Below, one piece after another: positions 8,901-17,118 of a stretch of 51,153 bases of DNA. The notes beneath the pieces are model-generated. The model was given only the letters and a program-made list of their open reading frames with translations, made no database searches and was not told the DNA's origin. How positions within the stretch are numbered: position 1 is the first letter of the stretch; each line of letters begins with the position of its first letter. Origin of the DNA: Chloroflexota bacterium (GTDB taxonomy: Bacteria > Chloroflexota > Anaerolineae > B4-G1 > SLSP01); NCBI GenBank assembly GCA_029555965.1, contig JAKQHY010000134.1, positions 1 to 51,153 of the forward strand. The letters run 5' to 3'. The position numbers and the translations under genes were made by a program.

Positions 8901-11900
8901 GTAGAGGACACTGCCGCGCTTGGGGAAGCCCACGGCAAGCAAGGAAAGGGCGTCGTTCTTCAGATCGCGGTCATTGGTGAGGACGTTTAGCACAACCGAG
9001 GCGTCTTCGACAAGGGCTGCAAGATCGTCAACGGCGACCGGGGGATAGTTATCGTAGGGGTCGCGCCAGTTGGGGATGCCGTTATCATCCACGTCCCACG
9101 CGCCTTCCAGGCTATCGGGGACGCCGTCGTCGTCCGAGTCATCATCGAAGGCATCAATGATCCCATCGCCGTCGGTGTCTATCGGCGCCGCGCCGATGAC
9201 GCCGTTGTTATCGGCGATTTCGGTGTAGTCATCAATGCCGTCGTCGTCGGTATCGGGGTCGCCGGGATGCGTCCCAAAGAGGAATTCATAGCCATCGTGC
9301 AGAAGGTCGCCGTCGGTGTCGCTGATGAGGGGGGAGGTGGTGATGACCGAGCCGAAGTCTGGGTGGGCGGTGTAAACGGTGGTGGAGGCGGTGGAGGTGT
9401 AGACGTAGCCATACCATTCGGCGCCGTCCAGCCGGCCATCCTCGTCCATATCCGGATCAAGCGGCGAGGTGGTCGTGGTGAAGACCTCCATGGGGTCGGA
9501 GAGGGTGTCTTCGTCCGTGTCGGCCAACACCGGCGAGGTGTAATAGACCAACACCTCCTCCCCATCCAAAAGGCCGTCATCGTCGCTATCCGGGTCCAGG
9601 GCGCTGGGCATCCCGTTTGTGCCCGGCTCTAGCCCGTCATTCAGGCCATCGTCGTCCGTGTCAGAGTCGCCCGGGTGGGTGCCATTGGTAAATTCATTCC
9701 CATCACTGACGCCGTCATTGTCACTATCCGCATCAGTCGGATCGGTGGTAATCCATTGACCGTAATCCACGTGCGGTGAATAGCCCATATAGAGATACCC
9801 GGTGACTTCTTCGCCATCGGTGCGGCCATCGCCATCCGTGTCGGGATTGTGGGGATCGGTGCCGATGTTGATTTCGTATGAATTAGCCAGCCCATCGCCA
9901 TCATCGTCAAACGGAACGATGAAAGATTGGACGTACGTGATAGGGGTGGTCTCGTAGCCATTGGTGGCGGTGAGGTAGACAGTATGCGTCGGGTTTCCCG
10001 ATGCTGTAAAGGTGTGGGTGATGGAGGACGCGCCGGAGACAACCACCGGGCCGTCGCCGAAGTTCCAGGTATAGGTGACAGGCGTGGTCGCGTCAGGCGG
10101 AGCGTAGGTGGGGGTGAAGATGGCGGTGTAGTCGTTTGTCAAACCGGCCTGGGCAACGACAAACGTTACATCGGAGAGGGGCCGTCCGGTGATCACAATA
10201 GTGGTTTGATAGGTGACCGGGACGCCATAGCCATTGTCAGCCGTGATGGTCACGAGATAGACGCCGACGGCGGTAAAGGTGTGCTCGATATTGGGCGAAG
10301 TGGTAGTGAAGGGCGCGGCGCCGTCGCCAAAGTCCCAGGTGTAGGTAATCGGTTGTGAAGCAGTGTCCGGGGTAAAGTTGACGCCAAACATGATCGGCTC
10401 GCCTTCCATGGGCGTCTCCGGCGCATAGGTGAACGACACAGTGCCAACGCCTTCGTCAATCTCAAAGATGTGGTTGGCGGAGGCGGCGCCGTATTTGTTC
10501 GCCGTGGTCAGCTGGACGTTATACGTGCCGCCATGCGCGTAGGTGTGGCTAATCATGGCTGCGTTCGTCATCATGCTGCCGTTATCCCCAAAGTTCCACG
10601 TATACGTGATCGGCGGATCGGACGCGGTGGGCGTGTATGAGGCGGTGAAAGTCAAGGGAACGCCCACTTCCAACGCGGTGATCGTGTAGGTGAAGCTGGT
10701 TTGCAAGACAGGTTGGTGAACGCTCAATACCCGTGCATATTCGGCGGTGTCGTAAGGATTGGCTACCACCAGCGTCACCAGACGGTCTTCGTCATTAGTA
10801 AATTGATGGGTAATAGTGGGGCTGGAGGTTACAATGACGGAACCATCGTCAAAGTCCCAGGTATAGGTAATAGGCAGGGTGTCTGTGATGGATTCGTAGC
10901 TGGCAGTAAACGTGATGGGTTCATTTGGCATGATGGTAGCCGGTGTGTGCGTAAAGGAGGCCGATTTTACAGCGGGCCAGGCATAGAGGTATACATCATC
11001 TATGTGCCACTGGGCATTATTGCGCACATCGGCCGCGAAGCGGAGTTTGACGGTGGGCTTTTCCCCAAAGGCGGCCAGATCCAGCACACCCGTGGCCCAG
11101 CGATCTATTCCATTCGAGTACGTGACGACCTTGCTCCAAGTGGGGCCGCCGGTAGAGACCTCTATGTAGCCTTGGCTGGGCGTCGGCAGGGTGTAGGTAG
11201 TGTTGAATTGCAGCATGGGTCGCGCGTAATCCGACAAATCCAACACTTGCGAGGTCAAGGTTCCGCTGATAGGCGATACCGCAGTCGCCTTCCACAGCTT
11301 GGTGGGCAGCGGCCAAGTTTTGGTGTTGAGGTTCCAGGGCGATTCCCAACTGGCCCACTGCGTTAGACTGCCTTCCATGTCGTCACCAAAGACCTGAATG
11401 GCGTTCGCCACCGGTTCGAACTCTTCGGGGGCGTAGGCCAGGGCCAGGTCGGTCTCGTGGACCTGATCCAGAACGGTATAACCGGCGGCGCTCAGGATTC
11501 TGAGCGCGACGACGGTGTAGGGGCCGCCCAAATCGCCGCGTTGATTAATCGCACGGCCATCAAAGGTCAAGGTCAATGCCTGTGTGCCGGTCAGCAGAGC
11601 GGTCGGATCGCTCAGGGTGTAGACGAACTCAGTCCCGGCAGCATCCTGCAACCAGCCTTCTACACGATAGGTTCCCGGAATGTTGACTTGCATTTGCACA
11701 GCAACGTTCAGTTGGTCGTAACGGCCGTCGCCGTCCAGGTCCACAGCGCTGTCGGTGAAGACATTGGTGGGCGTGACATAGGTTCCCTGGCGCACAACGC
11801 CGGTGGGATACATATCCAAGGTAATCGGGCCATCAGTCAGTGAAGGGCCAACCTCGGCAATGGTATAACTGGCCTGATCGCGTGAATCCAGGAAGGCGCC

Positions 11901-14300
11901 GCCGTCTTCGAAGAGCTTCACCCGTGCCAATTGGTAAGGCGCGGCAACAACCGGGCCTAGGTCAAAGACCAGCGTGGCCGGCGACTGAACGCCGGTCCAG
12001 ACGGCCTGGCCCGCGAAATTGCCCTGGCGATCATAGAGCGCGCCCTCGACGCGGAACGGACGCTTGGCTACTACGTCAAAGCTCACATCCACCGCCAACG
12101 CATCATACAGGCCGTCGCCGTCCTGGTCTACGCCACGGTGCTGATAGACATCGGCGAGTTCCGCCGAGAGTTTTTCAAATTTTTCGGATGGATACCGGTC
12201 AATCACGTTGCCCGCCTGGAGCAAGTCGGTCACTTTGTCCCATGGCCCCAAACGCCCATCGAAATCGGCAAAATCGCTAATCCACAGGTGATCTACTATG
12301 TAAGGTTCCGACGCTTCCGCCTTGCCGATGCTCAAGCCCTCGAATGTCAGCGGAATGATGTGCGTGCCCGGCGCCAGCGAGACGGTCACTTTGTCGGCAA
12401 AGACGCCGCCATAGGTGGCAGTTCCGCCGGGCAGGGCCAGGAAACCGCCAAGCGTGTAATCGCCGGCGCGCGCCACATCCACGACGGCTTCAACAATCAG
12501 AGCATCAAAGCGCCCGTTCCCGTTCAAGTCCACGGCATACTCGTCCTGAATGGGCCGCAATTGGGCCGCGGGCGGCTGCGCATGGTTCATAGCCAGCGGC
12601 AGATATACGGAGTATTGCGGGGCAACGGTCGGCGACGCAAGGGTGGCGGCGACGGTCAGGGCTTCGCCGGCAGCCAATACCGTAGGATAAGGACAAGACC
12701 CCACGTGTTGAGGGGTGCAGGCTTTCGGTTTCGGTTCGATGGGCCAGTTTTCGAGCATGTTACCGCCTGGGTAGGGATTGGGCAGTTGGTAGACGGCGGT
12801 GCCGAAATCGTTGGGCCGCCAACCATCCCCCTGCCAGGAGGGAATGTTCAGGGTGTCAATTTGCGGCGATTTTCCCTGCAACTCCAGAGGGCGGCGGCTA
12901 TCCCATGAGTATTCCCACCCATTGGTGAAGTCCGACCAAATGTCGGGCCATACCGTGCTGACCGCGTTCCAATCCCAGGTGGCATTGGACGCGACAATGA
13001 GATCTCCCGAACTATCCGGGTACCAGTTATAGATGGAACGATTCGTGCTGGTGTTGTCCTCGTCAAAAGGATAGCACGCGGGTTCCTCACCGGGCGAGCC
13101 ATAGCTCCGCGATACACGCCAATCGTTATACTGCCACACCAGGGCAGAGGTATCATACCAGCCGCCCGAGGTGCCCTCGCCATGTCCGGGAGTGCGATTC
13201 CAATCTACGATGAAGGGTCGAGCCGCGATCCCGGCGGAACGCAGGAAGGCGGTCAATAAGTTCGCTTGATCCTGACACGCGCCGCCGAATTGGGTGTAAC
13301 AACCTACATTGGAATCCCAATATCTCTCCAATACGGCATAGGTGTTGTTATTAATGCCATCGTAATCCACCCGCGACTCGTGGTTGGCCCAAGAGGTCAG
13401 GGAGGTGATGGCTTCTGACGGCGTACTTTTGCCCTCAATTCGGGGCATAACGTGGGTCAGGAAGACGTCCTTTTCGTATTGATGGGTCCAGAAGGCAAAG
13501 GTGTTTCCCCAGGTATAGTGGTATTTTTCATTGTCGCATGGCTGACCAGGGTGTGCGGCGCATGTCCAGTCATAGGCCCACTCGCTGGTATACCACCAGA
13601 CGGAGGTTTCATCGCGCACATCGTCCGGATCGTCGTTGTAGACGTAGGCGTCTAATTCGGTCTGCGACAGACCGGTCGGCAATTCAAAAATGGCGTAGAT
13701 CGGCAATACTTGAGGCGTGGCCCATCCCGCCATAGTCAAGGTGGCCGTGTAATGTCCCGTTTTGGCCGCGGCGGGCAAGGTCACGATCCAGCGACTTTCG
13801 TGGGCATCTTGTTTTATCGCCGACAGCGCAGTCAAGCCATTGCTGGTGAGGGTCAGCGTGGCCGTCGTCGGGCCGCCAATGGAAAAGGTGGTGCCACGCC
13901 GCACGACCAGCGCCTCGGTCAACAGAACCTTATCCCCACCTTGCTTCATGGAGATGTAGTCGGGGTTTGCCGCGCGGTAGTAATCGCGGGTGAGGAAGCT
14001 GTTTTGATAGCGCACGTAAATCCCCGGATCGGCATTGTCCAGCGGGTTGGTGCCAAACAGTTTTTCTTCACCGTCGCTCAAGCCATCGTCATCGCTATCC
14101 GCATCCTGCGGATCGGTCACGAAGGGGCCGCCGGCCTCGTTATACCAACCGGCCTCTTCAAAGGTGTTGAGTAACCCATCTCGATCAATGTCGGTGGATA
14201 AATCCTCCCAGTCCTGGGCGAAGGCCCCCGTGACTGGGCTAAATAACCATGAGACCAACCACATCGTCAGAACACAACTTAGCATCAAACGCCGTTTCAT
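5928..14300 (-). CDS. Giant secreted multidomain surface protein (transglutaminase-like, PKD, Tsp3, cadherin-like repeats)
   Basis: 2790 residues. A signal peptide (KRR then a hydrophobic run ending near GAFAQ) is followed by a Ca-binding type segment (DIDRDGLLNTFEEAGW). A transglutaminase-like region centres on C342 (GGACQDQANLLTAFLRSAG); its His partner is not obvious. After further beta-rich segments come four PKD domains (about 1110-1460, e.g. TYTWDFGDGA), acidic thrombospondin type-3-like DxDxDG repeats (about 1465-1745), a VCBS/cadherin-like domain, and five tandem double Ig/cadherin-like units (about 1840-2770). The C-terminus is IYLPLVMRNNP. A related internal motif (YSVYLPLAMNHA, about 561-572) sits between the enzyme-like N-terminal part and the rest. 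AGGAGG lies 10 bases before the ATG. The protein probably acts at the cell surface in adhesion or as a sheath or matrix component. It lies directly downstream of the EPS locus, with its own candidate promoter. Confidence 0.88.
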   Translation of the reverse strand: MKRRLMLSCVLTMWLVSWLFSPVTGAFAQDWEDLSTDIDRDGLLNTFEEAGWYNEAGGPFVTDPQDADSDDDGLSDGEEKLFGTNPLDNADPGIYVRYQNSFLTRDYYRAANPDYISMKQGGDKVLLTEALVVRRGTTFSIGGPTTATLTLTSNGLTALSAIKQDAHESRWIVTLPAAAKTGHYTATLTMAGWATPQVLPIYAIFELPTGLSQTELDAYVYNDDPDDVRDETSVWWYTSEWAYDWTCAAHPGQPCDNEKYHYTWGNTFAFWTHQYEKDVFLTHVMPRIEGKSTPSEAITSLTSWANHESRVDYDGINNNTYAVLERYWDSNVGCYTQFGGACQDQANLLTAFLRSAGIAARPFIVDWNRTPGHGEGTSGGWYDTSALVWQYNDWRVSRSYGSPGEEPACYPFDEDNTSTNRSIYNWYPDSSGDLIVASNATWDWNAVSTVWPDIWSDFTNGWEYSWDSRRPLELQGKSPQIDTLNIPSWQGDGWRPNDFGTAVYQLPNPYPGGNMLENWPIEPKPKACTPQHVGSCPYPTVLAAGEALTVAATLASPTVAPQYSVYLPLAMNHAQPPAAQLRPIQDEYAVDLNGNGRFDALIVEAVVDVARAGDYTLGGFLALPGGTATYGGVFADKVTVSLAPGTHIIPLTFEGLSIGKAEASEPYIVDHLWISDFADFDGRLGPWDKVTDLLQAGNVIDRYPSEKFEKLSAELADVYQHRGVDQDGDGLYDALAVDVSFDVVAKRPFRVEGALYDRQGNFAGQAVWTGVQSPATLVFDLGPVVAAPYQLARVKLFEDGGAFLDSRDQASYTIAEVGPSLTDGPITLDMYPTGVVRQGTYVTPTNVFTDSAVDLDGDGRYDQLNVAVQMQVNIPGTYRVEGWLQDAAGTEFVYTLSDPTALLTGTQALTLTFDGRAINQRGDLGGPYTVVALRILSAAGYTVLDQVHETDLALAYAPEEFEPVANAIQVFGDDMEGSLTQWASWESPWNLNTKTWPLPTKLWKATAVSPISGTLTSQVLDLSDYARPMLQFNTTYTLPTPSQGYIEVSTGGPTWSKVVTYSNGIDRWATGVLDLAAFGEKPTVKLRFAADVRNNAQWHIDDVYLYAWPAVKSASFTHTPATIMPNEPITFTASYESITDTLPITYTWDFDDGSVIVTSSPTITHQFTNDEDRLVTLVVANPYDTAEYARVLSVHQPVLQTSFTYTITALEVGVPLTFTASYTPTASDPPITYTWNFGDNGSMMTNAAMISHTYAHGGTYNVQLTTANKYGAASANHIFEIDEGVGTVSFTYAPETPMEGEPIMFGVNFTPDTASQPITYTWDFGDGAAPFTTTSPNIEHTFTAVGVYLVTITADNGYGVPVTYQTTIVITGRPLSDVTFVVAQAGLTNDYTAIFTPTYAPPDATTPVTYTWNFGDGPVVVSGASSITHTFTASGNPTHTVYLTATNGYETTPITYVQSFIVPFDDDGDGLANSYEINIGTDPHNPDTDGDGRTDGEEVTGYLYMGYSPHVDYGQWITTDPTDADSDNDGVSDGNEFTNGTHPGDSDTDDDGLNDGLEPGTNGMPSALDPDSDDDGLLDGEEVLVYYTSPVLADTDEDTLSDPMEVFTTTTSPLDPDMDEDGRLDGAEWYGYVYTSTASTTVYTAHPDFGSVITTSPLISDTDGDLLHDGYEFLFGTHPGDPDTDDDGIDDYTEIADNNGVIGAAPIDTDGDGIIDAFDDDSDDDGVPDSLEGAWDVDDNGIPNWRDPYDNYPPVAVDDLAALVEDASVVLNVLTNDRDLKNDALSLLAVGFPKRGSVLYDSALITYTPDVNFFGTDAFTYTVSDGILTNSAWITITVNSINDPPAIEPIADRLVTEGIVVTFPITATDVDPSDILTLTLAAGAPDGAAITSVGEFVWTPTEAQGPGVYPITVQVTDGALDASETFTITVTEVNVAPVLAPIGAKAGVVSVPLTFAVVATDADVPTNTLTFSLDAGAPAGAALTPGGQFSWTPATTGTYTVTVRVTDDGTPALEDAETFQIIVTLVAVNLPPVLNEPEPQTVAEGTVLALTVTATDPNVGDTLTFSLDAGAPDGAGLTPAGAFTWTPTEAQGPGEYAIPVQVTDGELTDSGVFTVTVTEVNVAPVLTPIGAKAGVVSVPLTFAVVATDADVPTNTLTFSLDAGAPAGAALTPGGQFSWTPATTGTYTVTVRVADDGTPTLEDAETFQIIVTLEAINLPPTLHAPESQTVDEGVQLSLPITATDPNAGDILTLTLTADVPEGAVLTPEGVFTWTPTEAQGPGVYPLTVAATDGELTDSGVFTITVNEVNVAPVLAPIGAKAGVVNVPLTFAVAATDADVPTNTLTFSLDAGAPAEAALTPDGQFSWTPATTGTYTVTVRVTDDGTPALEDAETFQIIVTLEAVNFPPTLVIPEPQTVAEGAELALTLIATDPNVGDILTFTLGAGAPDGAALTPEGAFTWTPTEAQGPGDHAIPVEVTDGALSASSAFTVTVTEVNVAPVLAPIEAKAGVVNVPLTFAVVATDADVPTNTLAFSLDAGAPAGAAITRDGQFSWTPPTTGTYTVTVRVTDDGVPALADVETFQIDVKLEAVNQPPVLNEPEPQTASEGAELALTITATDPNVGDILTFTLGAGAPDGAVLTPAGAFTWTPTEAQGPGIYSVTVQVTDGALSDAATFTVTVNEVNVAPVLAAIANQTINLGATLTFTATATDSDLPANTLTFSLDAGAPDGAAITPLGQFSWTPTALDVYTMTIHVRDDGQGQLSDSQTFTVTVQETGAFNYIYLPLVMRNNP
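5985..8782 (-). repeat. Five in-frame tandem repeats of 561 bp within the giant gene
   Basis: Each 187-residue unit is an A half (GAPDG...TWTPTEAQGPG...VTDG) plus a B half (NVAPVL...ATDADVPTNTLTFSLDAG). Matching points in the B half occur at 6157, 6718, 7279, 7840 and 8401, exactly 561 bp apart each time. The inner copies are nearly identical in protein and DNA; the outermost copies are more diverged. This fits recent amplification or gene conversion without indels. Confidence 0.92.
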
Positions 14301-14366
14301 ATAAGCATTTCCTCCTAGGTTTATGACTACGCACGCAGGCGCGTTACCCCATCTTACACACAGAGG

Positions 14367-14393
14367 GTTATAAAAAGGTATCTAAATTGTAAA
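14367..14393 (-). promoter_or_regulatory. Candidate promoter of the giant surface protein gene
   Basis: On the minus strand, TTTACA (14388-14393) and TATAAC (14367-14372) are 15 bases apart in an AT-rich patch (TAAAAATT upstream). This would give a leader of about 60 bases ending in AGGAGG. It suggests the gene can be transcribed independently of the EPS locus. Confidence 0.4.
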
Positions 14394-14421
14394 CGAATTT
14401 TTAAAAATTTATGAGGGAACC

Positions 14422-15759
14422 TTAAAACACGGGGAGCACTTCGGAAATGATATAGCGATGTTTCCCCGCCGGGGTCAATTCGAGACGGTCCACCCGTTGC
14501 AAAGTAACCTGGGTAGCCGGGCCAAACCGGCGCTGCACTTCCTGCCGCGCATTTTCCAGCCAGGCCGCGCTGACTGGCTGGTTGCACACCAGGCGCACTT
14601 CAAGATGCCGCGCATCCCGTTGATATACCTGATACCGCTCCACTTCAGGCTTGACACGAAAGATGTAGGCAAAGAACTCACTGTGAACAAATTGACCGTC
14701 GCCGGATACCAGATAATCGTTCGTGCGCCCCACCACTTCTTGCAGACAAGGCAGCGGGCGGCCACACGCGCAAGGTTGTTCCTGATACACCGCGACATCG
14801 CCGTTTTTATAGCGGATGAAGGGCATCGCGAACTGGTTGAGCGATGTCGCCACCACCTCCCCCAACTGACCGGGCGGCGCGACCAGGCCGTTGGCTACGA
14901 CTTCCAGATAACGCACGTCGGCGCAGATATGGAATCCGCCCTGAGCGCACTGATAGGCCATCGTCCCCAATTCGCGTGAACTGTAATGGTCGGCGACCGG
15001 GCAGTGAAAGACGGTTTCCAGCAGTTCCCGCTGCGGTTGCGTCAGTTTTTCGGAAGTAGTTTCGATATAATGTGGGCGGATATCTGAGATCCCTTGTTTT
15101 TGAAGATGCCGCGCAAACAGCGTCAGGGTGGAGGCATACCCTTTCAACATTTTGGGGCGCCAGACGCGCAACATCTGGGCGAACTCTTGCATCTTCGATT
15201 CGGTCATGGCGAAGGCGTTGAGATAACGTTCTTGCATCAAGGCGGCGCGCCACCGCCGGCGCCAGCTCCATTCGGGCATATCTTCATGGGCACCCCATAA
15301 CCAGGCGGCCCGGTCGCCCTCCTGCACCCCATGCCAGTGGCGGGCGCGGAACCAGGTAGCCGCATTCCACCACCAAAAAGCGCCTTCCACGAAAAAGTGC
15401 AGGGGTTCGCCCGTGGAGCCGCCGGTTTCGTTGGGGAACAACTTGTCGCGCTCGAAATTGCGCGCCGTGAGCGCCGGCAGGTTGGCGCGCACCTCTTCGC
15501 GCGTTAAAAAAGGCAGGGCTTGAAAATCTGCCAGGCTGCGGATGTCGCGTGGGTGAATCCCGGCTTGTTGGTATTTTTCATGGTAAAAGGGCACATTGTC
15601 ATAAGCATGCTGGACTAGCCTTTGCAGTTTGCCCAACTGCACCTGCTGAAGTTCGTCCCGCGACAACCATTGTGTCCGTTCCAGTTCCCGCAAATGACGC
15701 CGGGTTTCCATCCCTCCCGGCCACAACAAGCGCGTGGCGCGATACACTGTTGGATACAT
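14422..15759 (-). CDS. CapK / phenylacetate-CoA-ligase-like adenylate-forming enzyme (second copy)
   Basis: 445 residues, the usual size for the PaaK/CapK group of AMP-forming ligases. The nucleotide-binding loop ETGGSTGEP is at about 111-119. The aromatic/Glu motif YSSRELGTMAYQC and a Cys-rich CACGRPLPC loop followed by GRTNDYLV (the C-terminal hinge region) are also present. The family activates a carboxylic acid with ATP; the acid cannot be told from the sequence. A purine-rich Shine-Dalgarno (GAGGGAGGGAAGG) precedes the ATG, 15 bases after the related upstream ligase gene. In EPS loci such CapK proteins are thought to supply an activated group for polysaccharide decoration. This is the last gene of the EPS run. 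Confidence 0.82.
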   Translation of the reverse strand: MYPTVYRATRLLWPGGMETRRHLRELERTQWLSRDELQQVQLGKLQRLVQHAYDNVPFYHEKYQQAGIHPRDIRSLADFQALPFLTREEVRANLPALTARNFERDKLFPNETGGSTGEPLHFFVEGAFWWWNAATWFRARHWHGVQEGDRAAWLWGAHEDMPEWSWRRRWRAALMQERYLNAFAMTESKMQEFAQMLRVWRPKMLKGYASTLTLFARHLQKQGISDIRPHYIETTSEKLTQPQRELLETVFHCPVADHYSSRELGTMAYQCAQGGFHICADVRYLEVVANGLVAPPGQLGEVVATSLNQFAMPFIRYKNGDVAVYQEQPCACGRPLPCLQEVVGRTNDYLVSGDGQFVHSEFFAYIFRVKPEVERYQVYQRDARHLEVRLVCNQPVSAAWLENARQEVQRRFGPATQVTLQRVDRLELTPAGKHRYIISEVLPVF

Positions 15760-15774
15760 ATTCCTTCCCTCCCT

Positions 15775-17118
15775 CTACTGCACCTCTGATACGGTATAAC
15801 GATGTTTCCCCGTTGGCGAAGCCGGCAAACTATCCACAAATTCTAGCCGGGCTTCGACCGTTTCCCCCAGAACTTTCCTGACAGCTTGCCGGATGTCTTC
15901 AAATTTTTCCAGCGCAAGGTCGCCATCCTTCACCACACGAAACACTAAGAGCGTCTCCGACTGCTGGACAATCTGATATTGTCGAATCGGTCCCAACAGG
16001 GGCATCATCGGAATCACAAAGGCGCCCCACACCAATTTTCCGTCTGGCGCACGGAAATGGTCAATGATGCGCCCTTCGACCACCTCCAACAAGGGGGCGC
16101 CGCGCCCACAAGGGCAGGCGCGTGAAGTTTTCCGGCCCCAATCCTCGATGCGGTAACGAATCAGGGGAAAGCCGTAGTTCGTCAGGGTCGTCAACACAAA
16201 CTCGCCCTCTTCGCCGTCGGGCGTCGGCGTTCCGTCACGGAGAACTTCCACGTAGCAATTCCGAGGGCGGATGTGCAATCCCTGATGTTGCTCACATTCA
16301 CAGGCAATGGAGCCGATTTCGACGCACGAGTAACTGTTGAACACCGGGCAACGCAAGACGTTTTCGATATAGGCGCGCTGAGCGTCATACAAGGGTTCGG
16401 CCGCCGTGTAGGCGGCGCGCAGGCGGATCGTGCGCCCCCGCTCTTCCAGAAAACGCGCAAACCGGTACAGCGTGGACACGTAACTCCACAACACCCCACC
16501 CGGCTGCTGTTCGAGATGGCGCGCCAACAATTCCATGCTTTGGTCAGTGATATGAAAGGCATTCGACTCCGTGCGATTTGCCAGCCAATCTTTGAAACGC
16601 AGCCAGCCCGGCACCGGCGAGGGCGCGCCCACCACCGGATGACCCCAGAGCCAGGTTTGCGGCTGGCCCACCTGCCAACCGGACCAGGTCATTTCTTGAT
16701 ATACATGCGCGGTGTTATACGCGCGATAGGTGGGGTCTTGCATCAACCAGAGAGGTTCGCCAGTGGTGCCGCCGGTCTTGATTTTGATCAATTGCTCGCG
16801 TTTCTCTGGCTCCGTGGTGATAAACTTCTCGTAGTTCTGTTGGATAATCTCTTTTGTCAACAGGGGGATCTGCGAAAAAGTAGCCGGGTTGGCCGAAAAG
16901 TCCTTCGGCCGAAAGCCAATCTCCCGGAAGAGGTCATGGTAATAGGGGATGTAGTGGTCGGCATATTCCAACAAATGCAAGAGATGATGTTGTTGGAGGG
17001 TCAACTGGTCGGAGACGGTCAGCCGTTCCAACTGCCGCAACTCATTCAGGTATTGCAAAATGTCGCTTTTACCGAATGTGTAGGACCACAACGCCAGATA
17101 CTCACGCAACGATTTCAT
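15775..17118 (-). CDS. CapK / phenylacetate-CoA-ligase-like adenylate-forming enzyme (first copy)
   Basis: 447 residues, paralogous to the next gene downstream but clearly diverged. It shows KTGGTTGEP (nucleotide-binding loop), SYSCVEIGSIACEC (aromatic/Glu motif), a CPCGRGAPLLEVVEG loop and GRIIDHFR (hinge). Its ATG overlaps the stop of the upstream FemAB-like gene (ATGA, 17115-17118), indicating translational coupling. Coupling to a FemAB-type acyl/aminoacyl transferase suggests an activation-plus-transfer pair acting on the polysaccharide or its lipid-linked precursor; this is inference. Substrate unknown. Confidence 0.82.
   Translation of the reverse strand: MKSLREYLALWSYTFGKSDILQYLNELRQLERLTVSDQLTLQQHHLLHLLEYADHYIPYYHDLFREIGFRPKDFSANPATFSQIPLLTKEIIQQNYEKFITTEPEKREQLIKIKTGGTTGEPLWLMQDPTYRAYNTAHVYQEMTWSGWQVGQPQTWLWGHPVVGAPSPVPGWLRFKDWLANRTESNAFHITDQSMELLARHLEQQPGGVLWSYVSTLYRFARFLEERGRTIRLRAAYTAAEPLYDAQRAYIENVLRCPVFNSYSCVEIGSIACECEQHQGLHIRPRNCYVEVLRDGTPTPDGEEGEFVLTTLTNYGFPLIRYRIEDWGRKTSRACPCGRGAPLLEVVEGRIIDHFRAPDGKLVWGAFVIPMMPLLGPIRQYQIVQQSETLLVFRVVKDGDLALEKFEDIRQAVRKVLGETVEARLEFVDSLPASPTGKHRYTVSEVQ

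Noticed and set aside
13260-13300. A definitely active transglutaminase
   Set aside because: C342 is in a convincing context, but the His and Asp partners could not be placed with confidence, so only a transglutaminase-like region is called.
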